This document shows positions 1-6,310 of a stretch of DNA of 21,083 nucleotides, piece after piece; position 1 is the first letter of the stretch, and the number at the start of each line of letters is the position of its first letter. Source of the stretch: a virus. A model generated the notes under the pieces. It was not told where the DNA came from. It ran no database searches and saw only the letters and a list, made by a program, of their open reading frames with translations. The DNA lies in IMG/VR virus record IMGVR_UViG_3300030098_004823, positions 1-21,083 of that record, one strand, 5' to 3'. The translations under genes and the position numbers were made by a program.

Positions 1-2
1 AG

Positions 3-59
3 GAGGTTGATTCTACTGATAATTGTATTGAGGCTAAGGTAAGAAAATTTAAAAATTAG
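3..59 (+). CDS. Possible C-terminal end of an upstream plus-strand gene (partial)
   Basis: Reading from base 3 there is an open frame of 18 codons ending in TAG at 57-59. It would converge tail to tail with the minus-strand gene, whose stop lies at 56-58, giving a 3-base overlap. The visible peptide is short and charged and ends in KVRKFKN. It has no recognisable motif, and the start lies outside the window. The fragment is short enough that it could be open by chance. Confidence 0.3.
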   Translation, partial: EVDSTDNCIEAKVRKFKN

Positions 60-586
60 GCTCGTTTGACTGTATCTGATACTTTAACGCCTTCTGGAAC
101 TAACATACAGTAACAATTTGCTCCGCACCTTGACCATCCACTCCCTGGCATCCCTATAGCTTCCCATTCTTGCCAAGTCGCTACCTGTCCTGCTCTTGGT
201 TGGCAATCTTCGCATACTTTTCCGCCTTGCATCGTTACCCATTTAAATGTTTCTATGCTATCGCCATAAATGACACTTTGTCCGAGCCTAGAACTTTGCA
301 TAATTCCAAGTACAACTCCTCGCTTAATGGAATTTCGTAATTCCCCAAATATTCTTCCATTGGTCTCGTAGTCTCTTCGAATAGCTCCAACAATTCCAGA
401 TTCCGTTGCCCCTGCCGCTCTAAGGACTGCAATCTCTCGTTCAATTCGAGCAGTAAAGATAGAAATATCATATCCGAGTCCGAGAGCGATCCATAAGAGG
501 AGTCTTCTATCCTCTTCAGTAACTTCTCCCTCATACTTATTAAGGATTTCATTGATTTCTTCATCTGTTAATGCCCTTTCTGCCAT
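56..586 (-). CDS. Mu gpF-like phage head morphogenesis protein
   Basis: A 176-residue protein that I read as a short member of the Mu gpF / SPP1 gp7-like minor head protein group, which takes part in capsid assembly or DNA ejection. The N-terminal two thirds is helical and charged. The C-terminal third has the family's cysteine signature: CEDC near residue 124, then a GQVATWQEW stretch, then PGSGWSRCGANCYC near 147-159. This could be a small metal-binding fold, although the usual His in the PxHxxCRC motif is replaced by a GSGWSRC arrangement. The ATG at 584-586 is preceded by a strong GAGGAAG site that overlaps the end of the upstream gene, leaving one base between genes. It is last in the terL-portal operon, which suits a portal-associated head protein. 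The part encoding the Cys-rich domain is much richer in GC than its neighbours. Confidence 0.75.
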   Translation of the reverse strand: MAERALTDEEINEILNKYEGEVTEEDRRLLLWIALGLGYDISIFTARIEREIAVLRAAGATESGIVGAIRRDYETNGRIFGELRNSIKRGVVLGIMQSSRLGQSVIYGDSIETFKWVTMQGGKVCEDCQPRAGQVATWQEWEAIGMPGSGWSRCGANCYCMLVPEGVKVSDTVKRA

Positions 587-587
587 T

Positions 588-1052
588 TTACTTCCTCAAA
601 GCCCTATTAAGGCGTTTATATAGTCGTTTTTCCATAGCTAAATATCTTTGTTTTAATTTTGGGGGCAAATTATCACCTCTAGTAAATAAAAAAGGTCTAG
701 GTTTTATTTTTTCACCTGTCATATTGTGAGTAAATCCATCATTATGATCAAGACCATATTCTAAAATCCTTACACCATCTTTAACTGGTTTTATTGAATT
801 TAAAAGTTTTCCTGTATAATGTAGTGGTGTTGTACTGCCTGTTTTAGGTCGTGGATATTTTTTCCCTTTATTCCCTAATCTTCTTGCTTTCTTTGTAGAA
901 GTTCTTAAGGGTCTTAATTTACCTTCTGTTATTGTACTACGAGCAAATGCGGCAAAATCATTAGCTTTTATTGATAAATCTTCTTTTAATATATTATCAA
1001 GATTTCTTAAGAGTTTGCCGAAGCTAAAGTTAATTTCTATACTTTCAATCAA
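588..1052 (-). CDS. Phage virion morphogenesis / tail completion protein (gpG/gpS-like)
   Basis: A very basic protein of 154 residues. The middle contains HYTGKLLNSIK (about 78-88), then LEYGLDHNDGFTH, then a KPRPFLF motif (about 117-123). The TG-x-L-x-x-SI ... G ... RPFL order is typical of the Mu gpG / P2 gpS virion morphogenesis family, which completes the head-tail neck. The start is a TTG at 1050-1052, chosen because GAGG lies seven bases upstream and no ATG occurs nearby. It overlaps the stop of the preceding small gene by 8 bases, so it is probably translationally coupled. The coding DNA is distinctly AT-rich compared with the adjoining gpF-like gene. The exact role, head completion or tail completion, cannot be decided from sequence. 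Confidence 0.65.
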   Translation of the reverse strand: MIESIEINFSFGKLLRNLDNILKEDLSIKANDFAAFARSTITEGKLRPLRTSTKKARRLGNKGKKYPRPKTGSTTPLHYTGKLLNSIKPVKDGVRILEYGLDHNDGFTHNMTGEKIKPRPFLFTRGDNLPPKLKQRYLAMEKRLYKRLNRALRK

Positions 1053-1269
1053 TTAATCGCCTCGCTAGCTTCTTGCCTTCTTCTCTGGCTTTAATAAAGT
1101 CAGGTAGAAATTGAATAATAGTCTTCTCTATTAAGTCTTCTGCGTATTCTTCTGGTGAGTCTAGGAACTTTCCTTCTTCTAACTCTATACTATCCGCCTT
1201 GTTCCTCAGTTCTTCGAGTTGTTTGGAATGTTCTATTAAATAATCCTCTTTGCTCTTGACCTGTGCCAT
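1045..1269 (-). CDS. Small acidic helical protein overlapping the portal gene
   Basis: A 74-residue protein, strongly charged and predicted mostly helical, with no family that I recognise. The ATG at 1267-1269 has a good GAGAGG site spaced six bases upstream. That site lies inside the 3' end of the portal gene, so the two genes overlap by 80 bases in different frames. The C-terminus (EEGKKLARRLID) runs into the TTG start of the next gene. The ribosome binding site and the tight coupling on both sides support a real gene despite the long overlap. Position between portal and the neck-completion gene suggests a head-associated accessory or assembly role; this is inference only. Confidence 0.6.
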   Translation of the reverse strand: MAQVKSKEDYLIEHSKQLEELRNKADSIELEEGKFLDSPEEYAEDLIEKTIIQFLPDFIKAREEGKKLARRLID

Positions 1270-2518
1270 TTGCCCTCTCGTTTTCTGTAACTATAGCTTG
1301 AGCTTCTTCTATTGATAAATCAGTATTAATTTCGTTAAGTAATTTAGCTCTAGTCGTTAGATTATTCTCTAACCTAAAGTTATTCCATAAAATTTGATCC
1401 TGTATCGATTGTGGATACTCAGGTTCAATGAAATTTACACCGAATTTGTTAGATATTCCAATATTATTCGCTTTGGCAACTGCTTTTTCTACAACAAAAA
1501 GTTCTTCTTCATACATTCTCCAAAGATCAATGTCATCCATGTAATCTTCAGTTCTTTCTAAGTCTTTAATCATAAGACTTACACCAGATGGCATCTCACC
1601 ACCTTGTTCTGCCCAATGTATCCAAAGATGATTATTTTGTGCTACTAATTCTATCTGAAACTTAACATTATCAATTACAGAGTCAATATTTCCTTGTGGA
1701 GCTACTATATCAAATGTAGCACCCTCTGGTAAGCCTAATATGCTATCAGAGCCTGTCCTTGTAACATTCTTGTCTATATCTGCTCCTGTAGTTACAGGCT
1801 GCCCAAACATTTGAAACCTTAAACCAAGTTGCATCTCAGTCATAGTAATGTTTACTTGCTCGTTCACATTAATAATGTCGTTAGCTCCCTCGACAAAATG
1901 AGAGTCTATTTGGTCTTCTCTATGAGTAAATACAAATGGCAACATACCAAATCCATGCTCATATTGCATAACAATATTACCATCTTCATCATATTCAGCA
2001 TAATGCACATCATCCCAATAAGCGTAGTGCATTTCATCTGTTCTTGATGAATCATTTACTGGTAGCAGGAGCGGATAAGTAATCGCCATCGGCAAAAATG
2101 GGTCTTCATCAAAAAACGCATCATAATAATAGATTGGTCTGTATTCAAAATAAGTTCCGTTCGCATCCTCTTTTAACATAACTCTATTCGCAATCGTTCC
2201 AACAAGCCTAGTCATCCTCTCAATGTGTTTCATTCTTGCGTTCTTTTTGCGTGTGAGGAATAAGTATTCATCGCTTACATTCCTATCCGCTCCAAGAGTA
2301 TAAATTCTTGACATCTTATTAATAAATCTTCTAGTTATATTCACAGAATAAGGCGGTATCTCACGAAATGCACTTGATGCAAAGTGTTGATCTATATATT
2401 TATCTGTCTCTGTGTCCGTATAATAATCAACCATACGCCTAATTTCATCTCTTCTATTCTTCGCTATTCGAAGTTTCTCATTTTTAAGCGATTCTTGTAT
2501 TAATTCGTGTGCAATCAT
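1190..2518 (-). CDS. Portal protein
   Basis: A protein of 442 residues directly downstream of the terminase large subunit, with an ATGA overlap (stop and start share 2515-2518). Size, position and content fit the phage portal, the dodecameric ring at the packaging vertex through which DNA enters and leaves the head. The N-terminal half has a helical R-rich start, then PPYSVNITRRFINKMSRIYTLGA (about 55-77), resembling the portal wing. The region around 225-235 (VNEQVNITMTEMQL) and the following long helices fit the stem and crown. The C-terminal 40 residues are charged and polar (ENERANGTGQEQ, then an R/T-rich end), as is common for portal tails. I identify it more from synteny and general character than from a single diagnostic motif. 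The last 80 bases also encode the start of the next gene in another frame. Confidence 0.8.
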   Translation of the reverse strand: MIAHELIQESLKNEKLRIAKNRRDEIRRMVDYYTDTETDKYIDQHFASSAFREIPPYSVNITRRFINKMSRIYTLGADRNVSDEYLFLTRKKNARMKHIERMTRLVGTIANRVMLKEDANGTYFEYRPIYYYDAFFDEDPFLPMAITYPLLLPVNDSSRTDEMHYAYWDDVHYAEYDEDGNIVMQYEHGFGMLPFVFTHREDQIDSHFVEGANDIINVNEQVNITMTEMQLGLRFQMFGQPVTTGADIDKNVTRTGSDSILGLPEGATFDIVAPQGNIDSVIDNVKFQIELVAQNNHLWIHWAEQGGEMPSGVSLMIKDLERTEDYMDDIDLWRMYEEELFVVEKAVAKANNIGISNKFGVNFIEPEYPQSIQDQILWNNFRLENNLTTRAKLLNEINTDLSIEEAQAIVTENERANGTGQEQRGLFNRTFQTTRRTEEQGG

Positions 2519-3834
2519 CTTTGTAGTATCCTCACTTCTCTATTTTTAATTGGAAATCTATTTATGAAAAAGTATCTCAAAGCATCACAACCATGATCGT
2601 GATACCCATCCTTTACAGGGTCAGGTTTCAAAGGAAAACCCTCTTTTGGTTCAGGATAACGATAATTCTCTAAATCCTCAGCAATACCATGACATTGGTT
2701 GTGTACATGAAGGAATCTTTTGCCTTCAGCATTTTCAATAAAGCCTCTAACATGAGAAACACCTGCCTCTATCTTCCTAGAAACTTTATCTCTTATAGTC
2801 TTCACTATTATTCCATGTCTTTTGAATATCTCTATATCTCCTAAACCTGTTTGTCCCTGCGCTTGACCACCTGCTGGGTCGCCATAATAAGTAACATACT
2901 TGTAATTCCTTGACTTAATCCTATTTGCAAAGTCATCTGTTTTAATATCTGTTTCATGTATAATCTCGTCTATAATCCTTATATGCCAAAGCCCTTCTTC
3001 ACGATAGGTTTGAAACCATAACGCAGCAGGTTGTCTAAATCCAAAGTCTATACTACAAAAAGTAGGCAAACCAGGATCGTAAGGAAAATGACCCATATCA
3101 AGATTCCTATCAAATGGGTAAACCCTACCTGCGAAGGAAGTAAACTTCGCACCATACTCTTGATCAAATACTTCTTTTGCCAAATTTCGCTTAGCTTCAA
3201 GTAAATCGGAATCCCTATTACCATCAGGGTAAGCATAGTTATTTTCATGGCTTGGACTATTAAACGAGTGCCACATTTCATCTTTTTGTCCCAAAAGGTA
3301 TAGGTCATATACCCAGTTAAAGCCTTGGGGCGTTGTAATGAAAAGAGCAGACCCTTTGCGGTCAGAAAGAGTCGGTCGTAAATACATCTCCCATGTCTTC
3401 TTTTTAATTTTGGCTGCCTCATCGAGTATAAGTAAATCCAAACCTTCTCCAACCAAGCTGTCAGGCTTATCCGCACTTTTACCTTCAACCACGCTACCCC
3501 ACTCAAACTCGATGTATTGGTCTTTGTATGAGGCTCTTGTTGTCGGCATCGCCTTCTCAACAACCATCTTGTGCCAAATTTCTCTAAAAATCTTTTCCGA
3601 ACCATCGTAAGTCGGTGCAACACACCAAACTCTTTTGTTAGACTGCGAAAGTACGATTTGAGCCTCAACCGAAGCACTTACTGACTTACCCCATCTCCTA
3701 CCGCATACAGCAACGCAGAACCTCCAATCCTTATTTGGAAAGTGCAATTTCTTTTGACCATTATGGGGAACATAGTTTATAAAGTCAAACCATTTCTCCT
3801 TATGCTCTCTAATAAATTCTTGATTTTTTGACAT
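2515..3834 (-). CDS. terL: Terminase large subunit (packaging ATPase and nuclease)
   Basis: Motor and endonuclease that docks on the portal, pumps DNA into the prohead and cuts the concatemer. Numbered from the ATG at 3832-3834, it has 439 residues. The Walker A-type P-loop CGRRWGKS is at 44-51, and Walker B LLILDEA is near 134-140 with the catalytic Glu after Asp. A coupling motif, FITTPQG, is near 166-172. The C-terminal RNase H-like nuclease shows CSIDFG (Asp near 263), YYGDPAGG (Asp near 319) and HDHGCDALRYF (Asp near 413 and 417). An in-frame TTG two codons upstream (3838-3840) is possible. Neither start has a strong ribosome binding site, so I took the ATG. It is the first gene of the minus-strand operon. 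No small terminase subunit is recognisable in the window. Confidence 0.95.
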   Translation of the reverse strand: MSKNQEFIREHKEKWFDFINYVPHNGQKKLHFPNKDWRFCVAVCGRRWGKSVSASVEAQIVLSQSNKRVWCVAPTYDGSEKIFREIWHKMVVEKAMPTTRASYKDQYIEFEWGSVVEGKSADKPDSLVGEGLDLLILDEAAKIKKKTWEMYLRPTLSDRKGSALFITTPQGFNWVYDLYLLGQKDEMWHSFNSPSHENNYAYPDGNRDSDLLEAKRNLAKEVFDQEYGAKFTSFAGRVYPFDRNLDMGHFPYDPGLPTFCSIDFGFRQPAALWFQTYREEGLWHIRIIDEIIHETDIKTDDFANRIKSRNYKYVTYYGDPAGGQAQGQTGLGDIEIFKRHGIIVKTIRDKVSRKIEAGVSHVRGFIENAEGKRFLHVHNQCHGIAEDLENYRYPEPKEGFPLKPDPVKDGYHDHGCDALRYFFINRFPIKNREVRILQR

Positions 3835-3870
3835 ATTCAAGGCAAGTCAATTTAAGATAAATTTTCTTTT

Positions 3871-3900
3871 ATTACACTATATATAGTGTGGTTTAGTCAA
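3871..3900 (-). promoter_or_regulatory. Candidate sigma70-type promoter for the terL operon
   Basis: On the minus strand, TTGACT (3900-3895) and TGTAAT (3876-3871) are separated by 18 bases. Each hexamer matches the bacterial consensus at five of six positions. The predicted start of transcription is near 3864, about 30 bases before the terL start codon. The spacer and part of the -10 box are covered by a perfect palindrome, which suggests regulation. This is a visual match with no experimental support. Confidence 0.5.
3874..3889. promoter_or_regulatory. Perfect 16-bp palindrome, candidate operator
   Basis: ACACTATATATAGTGT is its own reverse complement over all 16 bases. It lies in the divergent intergenic region, across the spacer and the first bases of the -10 element of the proposed terL promoter. 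That is where a dimeric regulator would block or modify transcription. A hairpin in RNA is less likely, because the predicted minus-strand transcript starts downstream of it. The TATATA core alone could be melting-prone DNA. Confidence 0.5.
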
Positions 3901-3948
3901 ATTATTATTAATATACCACCATATTTTGAACACTTTTTAGTCAAAAAT

Positions 3949-3955
3949 AGGAGGG
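3949..3955 (+). promoter_or_regulatory. Ribosome binding site of the scaffold gene
   Basis: AGGAGGG ends four bases before the ATG at 3960. It is a near-perfect Shine-Dalgarno match and fixes the start of the first plus-strand gene. Confidence 0.8.
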
Positions 3956-3959
3956 CAGT

Positions 3960-4490
3960 ATGTCCGAAGAAACAAAAGTAGCAACCGAAACAGTTAGTGA
4001 GGGAACTACACCAGAAATTTCTATTGATGCCTTGCAAGAGAAATTAAAAGCAGAAGCAGCTTATAGTCAAACACAAAGGCAAAAAAAACAAGACGCTGAG
4101 GCACAACTTGCAAAACTTCAGGCGAAGTTAGAACAGCAAGAAAATGCTAAACTAAAGGAAAAAGAGGCTTTTAAAGAATTGGCAGAGAAATTTGAATCTC
4201 AAGTTAATGAATTAACGCCTTTTAAAGATAAATACGAAACGATACTTGCTAATCGCAAGGAACAATTATTGGAGCAGATTCCTGAAGATCAGCGTGAAAC
4301 ATTTAAAGATAAGGACATAGAAGTCCTGGAATTTATGATTAATAATATGCCGAAGTCAAATACCCCTGAAGTCCCCGCTAGAGGTTCAATCTCAAATGCT
4401 AAAGTTATAAAAGAAGATTGGACTAAAATGGATGACAGGGAAAGAAGGGCTAATTGGACTTCTATATTACAAAACTATAAAAAACGATAG
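3960..4490 (+). CDS. Capsid scaffold protein
   Basis: A 176-residue hydrophilic protein placed immediately before the major capsid gene. The first 25 residues are disordered and rich in T, S and E. Residues about 25-95 form a long coiled coil dominated by Q, K, E, L and A (for example AEAQLAKLQAKLEQQEN). A more mixed C-terminal region follows, with an SISNAKVIKEDWTKMD segment and a basic end (ILQNYKKR). Acidic N-terminus, central coiled coil and basic C-terminus directly before the capsid gene is the usual build of phage scaffolds, which guide prohead assembly and then leave or are degraded. No protease motif is seen here or in neighbouring genes, so how it is removed is not evident. It is the first gene of the plus-strand structural operon and has a strong AGGAGGG site. 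Confidence 0.75.
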   Translation: MSEETKVATETVSEGTTPEISIDALQEKLKAEAAYSQTQRQKKQDAEAQLAKLQAKLEQQENAKLKEKEAFKELAEKFESQVNELTPFKDKYETILANRKEQLLEQIPEDQRETFKDKDIEVLEFMINNMPKSNTPEVPARGSISNAKVIKEDWTKMDDRERRANWTSILQNYKKR

Positions 4491-4501
4491 GAGTAAATTA
4501 A

Positions 4502-5464
4502 ATGGATTTTAATAAATTGCGTAATTGGTCGCAAAATGGTGCTTTTGCTAATAATCTGTATATGGCAGATACTGGTGATAGTATTTTAGGTGCGGCTAGT
4601 ACGACTACTACACATTTAGAGTTTGTCCCTGAAATGTGGGGCGAGGGTATTTACAGATATTTTGAAAGAGGTACAATATTTAAAAACTTAATCGAAGATT
4701 ATTCTTCAATGGTTAAAGGTTCAGGAGATATTGTTAATATTCCTCAAATAGACTTAGTTGCGTCAAGCGATAAATCTATAGATTCATTAGTAACTTATGA
4801 TGCTACTCATTCAACAGTTACTCAGTTAGCAATAAATAAACACAAGTATAATGCTATGCTTTTTGAAGATGTCTTAATGATTCAAGCAAATGCTGACTTA
4901 GTTGCTAAATATTCACAAATGTTTGGAGAAGCACTAGCAAGAGCAGTAGATGCTGATATTTGGGCAGAGCTTGATGGCGTTAATGAAGGTGCTACTTTAT
5001 CTAATGATGATGCCTTGACAGATGCTGAGTTTCAAGCAGCATTGGCTAATTTAGGTGAAAATGATGTTCCTTATATGGATGGGGAATGTTCTTTTGTTGT
5101 AAATCCTACATTAATGGCTGACATACTTGATCCTAACGCAGGTGTATCCAGAGGATTCTGGAGAGCAGATGCAGGTGGTGATGGCTCTGTTTTGACTACT
5201 GGTGGAACTAAAGGGTTTATGGGCAAATTGTTTGGAATAAATGTATATATGTCTAATACAATTGCTACAGCAGGAACAGCAATATCAGGTGCAGTTTTTC
5301 ATAAATCAGCAGCAGTTTGTGCAGTTCAACAAGATGTAAGAGTTCAAGCTGAATACAGTATTGATGCTCTTGGAACAAAAGTTGTTGCCGATATGATATA
5401 CGGTGCTAAACTTATTGATTCAGCAAGTAATAAAAAAGGATATAAACTAACTAACGCTTCTTAA
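4502..5464 (+). CDS. Major capsid protein
   Basis: A protein of 320 residues right after the scaffold gene, preceded by an AGGAG site at 4490-4494. The sequence fits HK97-fold coat proteins of the type without a large prodomain. It has an N-arm with FVPEMWGEGIYRYFERGTIF (about 41-60), then DIVNIPQID (about 76-84), as in the E-loop/P-domain start of many coats. The long helix FGEALARAVDADIWAELDGV (about 140-159) corresponds to the spine. SFVVNPTLMADILDP (about 197-211) and the C-terminal VQAEYSIDALGTKVVADMIYGAKLID are characteristic of the A-domain and P-domain. It should be the most abundant virion protein. Just downstream lies a strong hairpin that may set its transcript level relative to later genes. 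Confidence 0.88.
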   Translation: MDFNKLRNWSQNGAFANNLYMADTGDSILGAASTTTTHLEFVPEMWGEGIYRYFERGTIFKNLIEDYSSMVKGSGDIVNIPQIDLVASSDKSIDSLVTYDATHSTVTQLAINKHKYNAMLFEDVLMIQANADLVAKYSQMFGEALARAVDADIWAELDGVNEGATLSNDDALTDAEFQAALANLGENDVPYMDGECSFVVNPTLMADILDPNAGVSRGFWRADAGGDGSVLTTGGTKGFMGKLFGINVYMSNTIATAGTAISGAVFHKSAAVCAVQQDVRVQAEYSIDALGTKVVADMIYGAKLIDSASNKKGYKLTNAS

Positions 5465-5487
5465 GTAATAGTTAAGTTGATCATTAT

Positions 5488-5511
5488 ATGGGGGTGGGTA
5501 ACTACCCCCAT
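5488..5511 (+). terminator. GC-rich hairpin after the capsid gene (attenuator or partial terminator)
   Basis: ATGGGGGT (5488-5495) pairs perfectly with ACCCCCAT (5504-5511) around an 8-base loop, GGGTAACT. It sits in the 66-base gap after the major capsid stop and is the most GC-rich element in this AT-rich area. No run of T follows (TTATAACAC), so it is not a textbook intrinsic terminator. It could be a partial terminator, an RNA-stabilising 3' structure or a processing site that raises capsid expression over downstream genes. Confidence 0.5.
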
Positions 5512-5530
5512 TATAACACAGGAGAATTAA

Positions 5531-5752
5531 ATGGCACAATTTTGGTACAAAAAAGACAAAAGAATTTTAAGGATTTCTGAGGATAATAACGATAGGGATG
5601 TAATTAAAAAAATTGCAGAATTAAAAGATAATGGTTATGTTCAAGTTAGTGAAAGAGGAAATCCAGAAGGTTCAATTATTGAAAAACCAAAACCAAAAGC
5701 AAAGCCTGTTGTAAAAAAAGCAAAACCAAAAGCAAAGGCTAAAAAGAAATGA
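5531..5752 (+). CDS. Small basic protein with lysine/proline-rich tail
   Basis: A 73-residue protein of unknown function with an AGGAG site before the ATG. Residues 1-45 look like a small mixed fold beginning AQFWYKKDKRIL, with DRDVIKKIAELKDNGYVQV. From about 50 to the end it is a low-complexity tail of K, P, A and V with repeated KPKAK units, closely resembling histone H1 or other nucleic-acid-binding tails. It follows the major capsid gene and its hairpin and overlaps the next gene by ATGA. A virion-associated DNA-binding or head decoration role is plausible but unproven. Many phages have a small accessory head protein at this place. Confidence 0.6.
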   Translation: MAQFWYKKDKRILRISEDNNDRDVIKKIAELKDNGYVQVSERGNPEGSIIEKPKPKAKPVVKKAKPKAKAKKK

Positions 5753-5934
5753 AAGATTTAAGTAAAAAAATTAGAAATGGTGGCGTTGAAAAATTTACTA
5801 GCTCACAATTAGGAATAAACACCCAGGGCAAAGGTAGTTTTCCAAGGTTTAATTATCAATCTGATGAAACTTACAAAAAGAATTTTGAAGCAATATTTGG
5901 GAAGAAGAAAAATGAGCCTAATAGAAGCAGTTAA
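5749..5934 (+). CDS. Small hypothetical protein between capsid and lysozyme
   Basis: A basic protein of 61 residues that starts at an ATGA overlap with the preceding gene and overlaps the lysozyme start by 23 bases. I see no known motif. The middle, with SSQLGINTQGKGSFPRFNYQ, looks loosely structured, and the end carries KKKNEPNRSS. It has no clear ribosome binding site of its own, so translation would depend on coupling. The codon pattern matches the neighbours. No function can be assigned. Confidence 0.5.
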   Translation: MKDLSKKIRNGGVEKFTSSQLGINTQGKGSFPRFNYQSDETYKKNFEAIFGKKKNEPNRSS

Positions 5935-6310
5935 AGAATCAGAAGGTTTTAGAAGTAAAGTATATAAGTGTACTGAAGGTATTGATACTATTGGGTATGG
6001 CTTTGCTATTAAAGACTTAGTATTAGATGAAGATATATGTGATATGATACTAGAGAGAAAGTTGAATAAATTGATAGATGCCGCCAATAAGAAGTTCCCT
6101 TTTTTAAGAGGATTGCCGCAAGATAAATGCGAAGTTGTATACGAAATGTGCTATCAGCTCGGCATCAACGGAGTTTCTAAATTTAAGAATATGCTTAAAC
6201 ACTTAGAAGCAAAGAACTATGAAAAGGCATCAGTTGAAATGTTGGACTCTTTATGGGCTAAACAAACACCTAACAGAGCTATAAAGCTTAGTAACCAAAT
6301 GAAAAAATGA
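5912..6310 (+). CDS. T4-type lysozyme (endolysin) with an E-C-T triad
   Basis: Muramidase that cuts the glycan strands of peptidoglycan at lysis. From the ATG at 5912 it is 132 residues. Glu11 is in SEGFR, Cys20 in YKCTEG and Thr26 in DTIGYGF, exactly the E-8aa-[D/C]-5aa-T spacing of phage T4-type (GH24) lysozymes. Thus Asp20 of T4 is replaced by Cys, a natural alternative known in several phage endolysins. The C-terminal lobe is preserved, with YEMCYQLGINGVSKFKNML and SLWAKQTPNRA, as in T4. I chose this start because it sits a few bases after GGGAAGAAG and gives the family's usual N-terminus. An in-frame ATG at 5864 would add 16 basic residues not seen in the family. No signal peptide or SAR segment is visible, so release needs a holin. 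The stop overlaps the next start (ATGA). Confidence 0.9.
   Translation: MSLIEAVKESEGFRSKVYKCTEGIDTIGYGFAIKDLVLDEDICDMILERKLNKLIDAANKKFPFLRGLPQDKCEVVYEMCYQLGINGVSKFKNMLKHLEAKNYEKASVEMLDSLWAKQTPNRAIKLSNQMKK

Noticed and set aside
1-6. AGGAGG at the window start as a ribosome binding site
   Set aside because: No start codon with a usable frame follows at suitable spacing; the bases fit better as codons of the partial frame ending at 59.
253-564. 103-codon open frame on the minus strand inside the gpF-like gene
   Set aside because: It overlaps a gene with clear family motifs and good ribosome binding, and has no such signals of its own.
1829-2047. Plus-strand open frame inside the portal gene
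   Set aside because: Antisense to a well-supported gene, and its hydrophobic composition is that of a reverse-strand reading.
3338-3610. Plus-strand open frame inside terL
   Set aside because: Antisense to the terminase ATPase domain; no start signal or motif.
3048-3677. 209-codon minus-strand open frame inside terL
   Set aside because: Lies wholly within terL in a different frame; terL carries all ATPase and nuclease motifs. The R/L-rich composition is artefactual.
3048-3847. Small terminase subunit near terL
   Set aside because: No helix-turn-helix or terS-like frame lies upstream of terL; the upstream DNA is a promoter region followed by a divergent gene.
5864-5911. Longer lysozyme start at the ATG at 5864
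   Set aside because: Adds 16 basic residues absent from T4-type enzymes, while the ATG at 5912 has a ribosome binding site and restores T4 residue numbering.
5809-6087. Minus-strand open frame opposite the lysozyme
   Set aside because: Antisense to conserved lysozyme residues; L/I/S-rich shadow.
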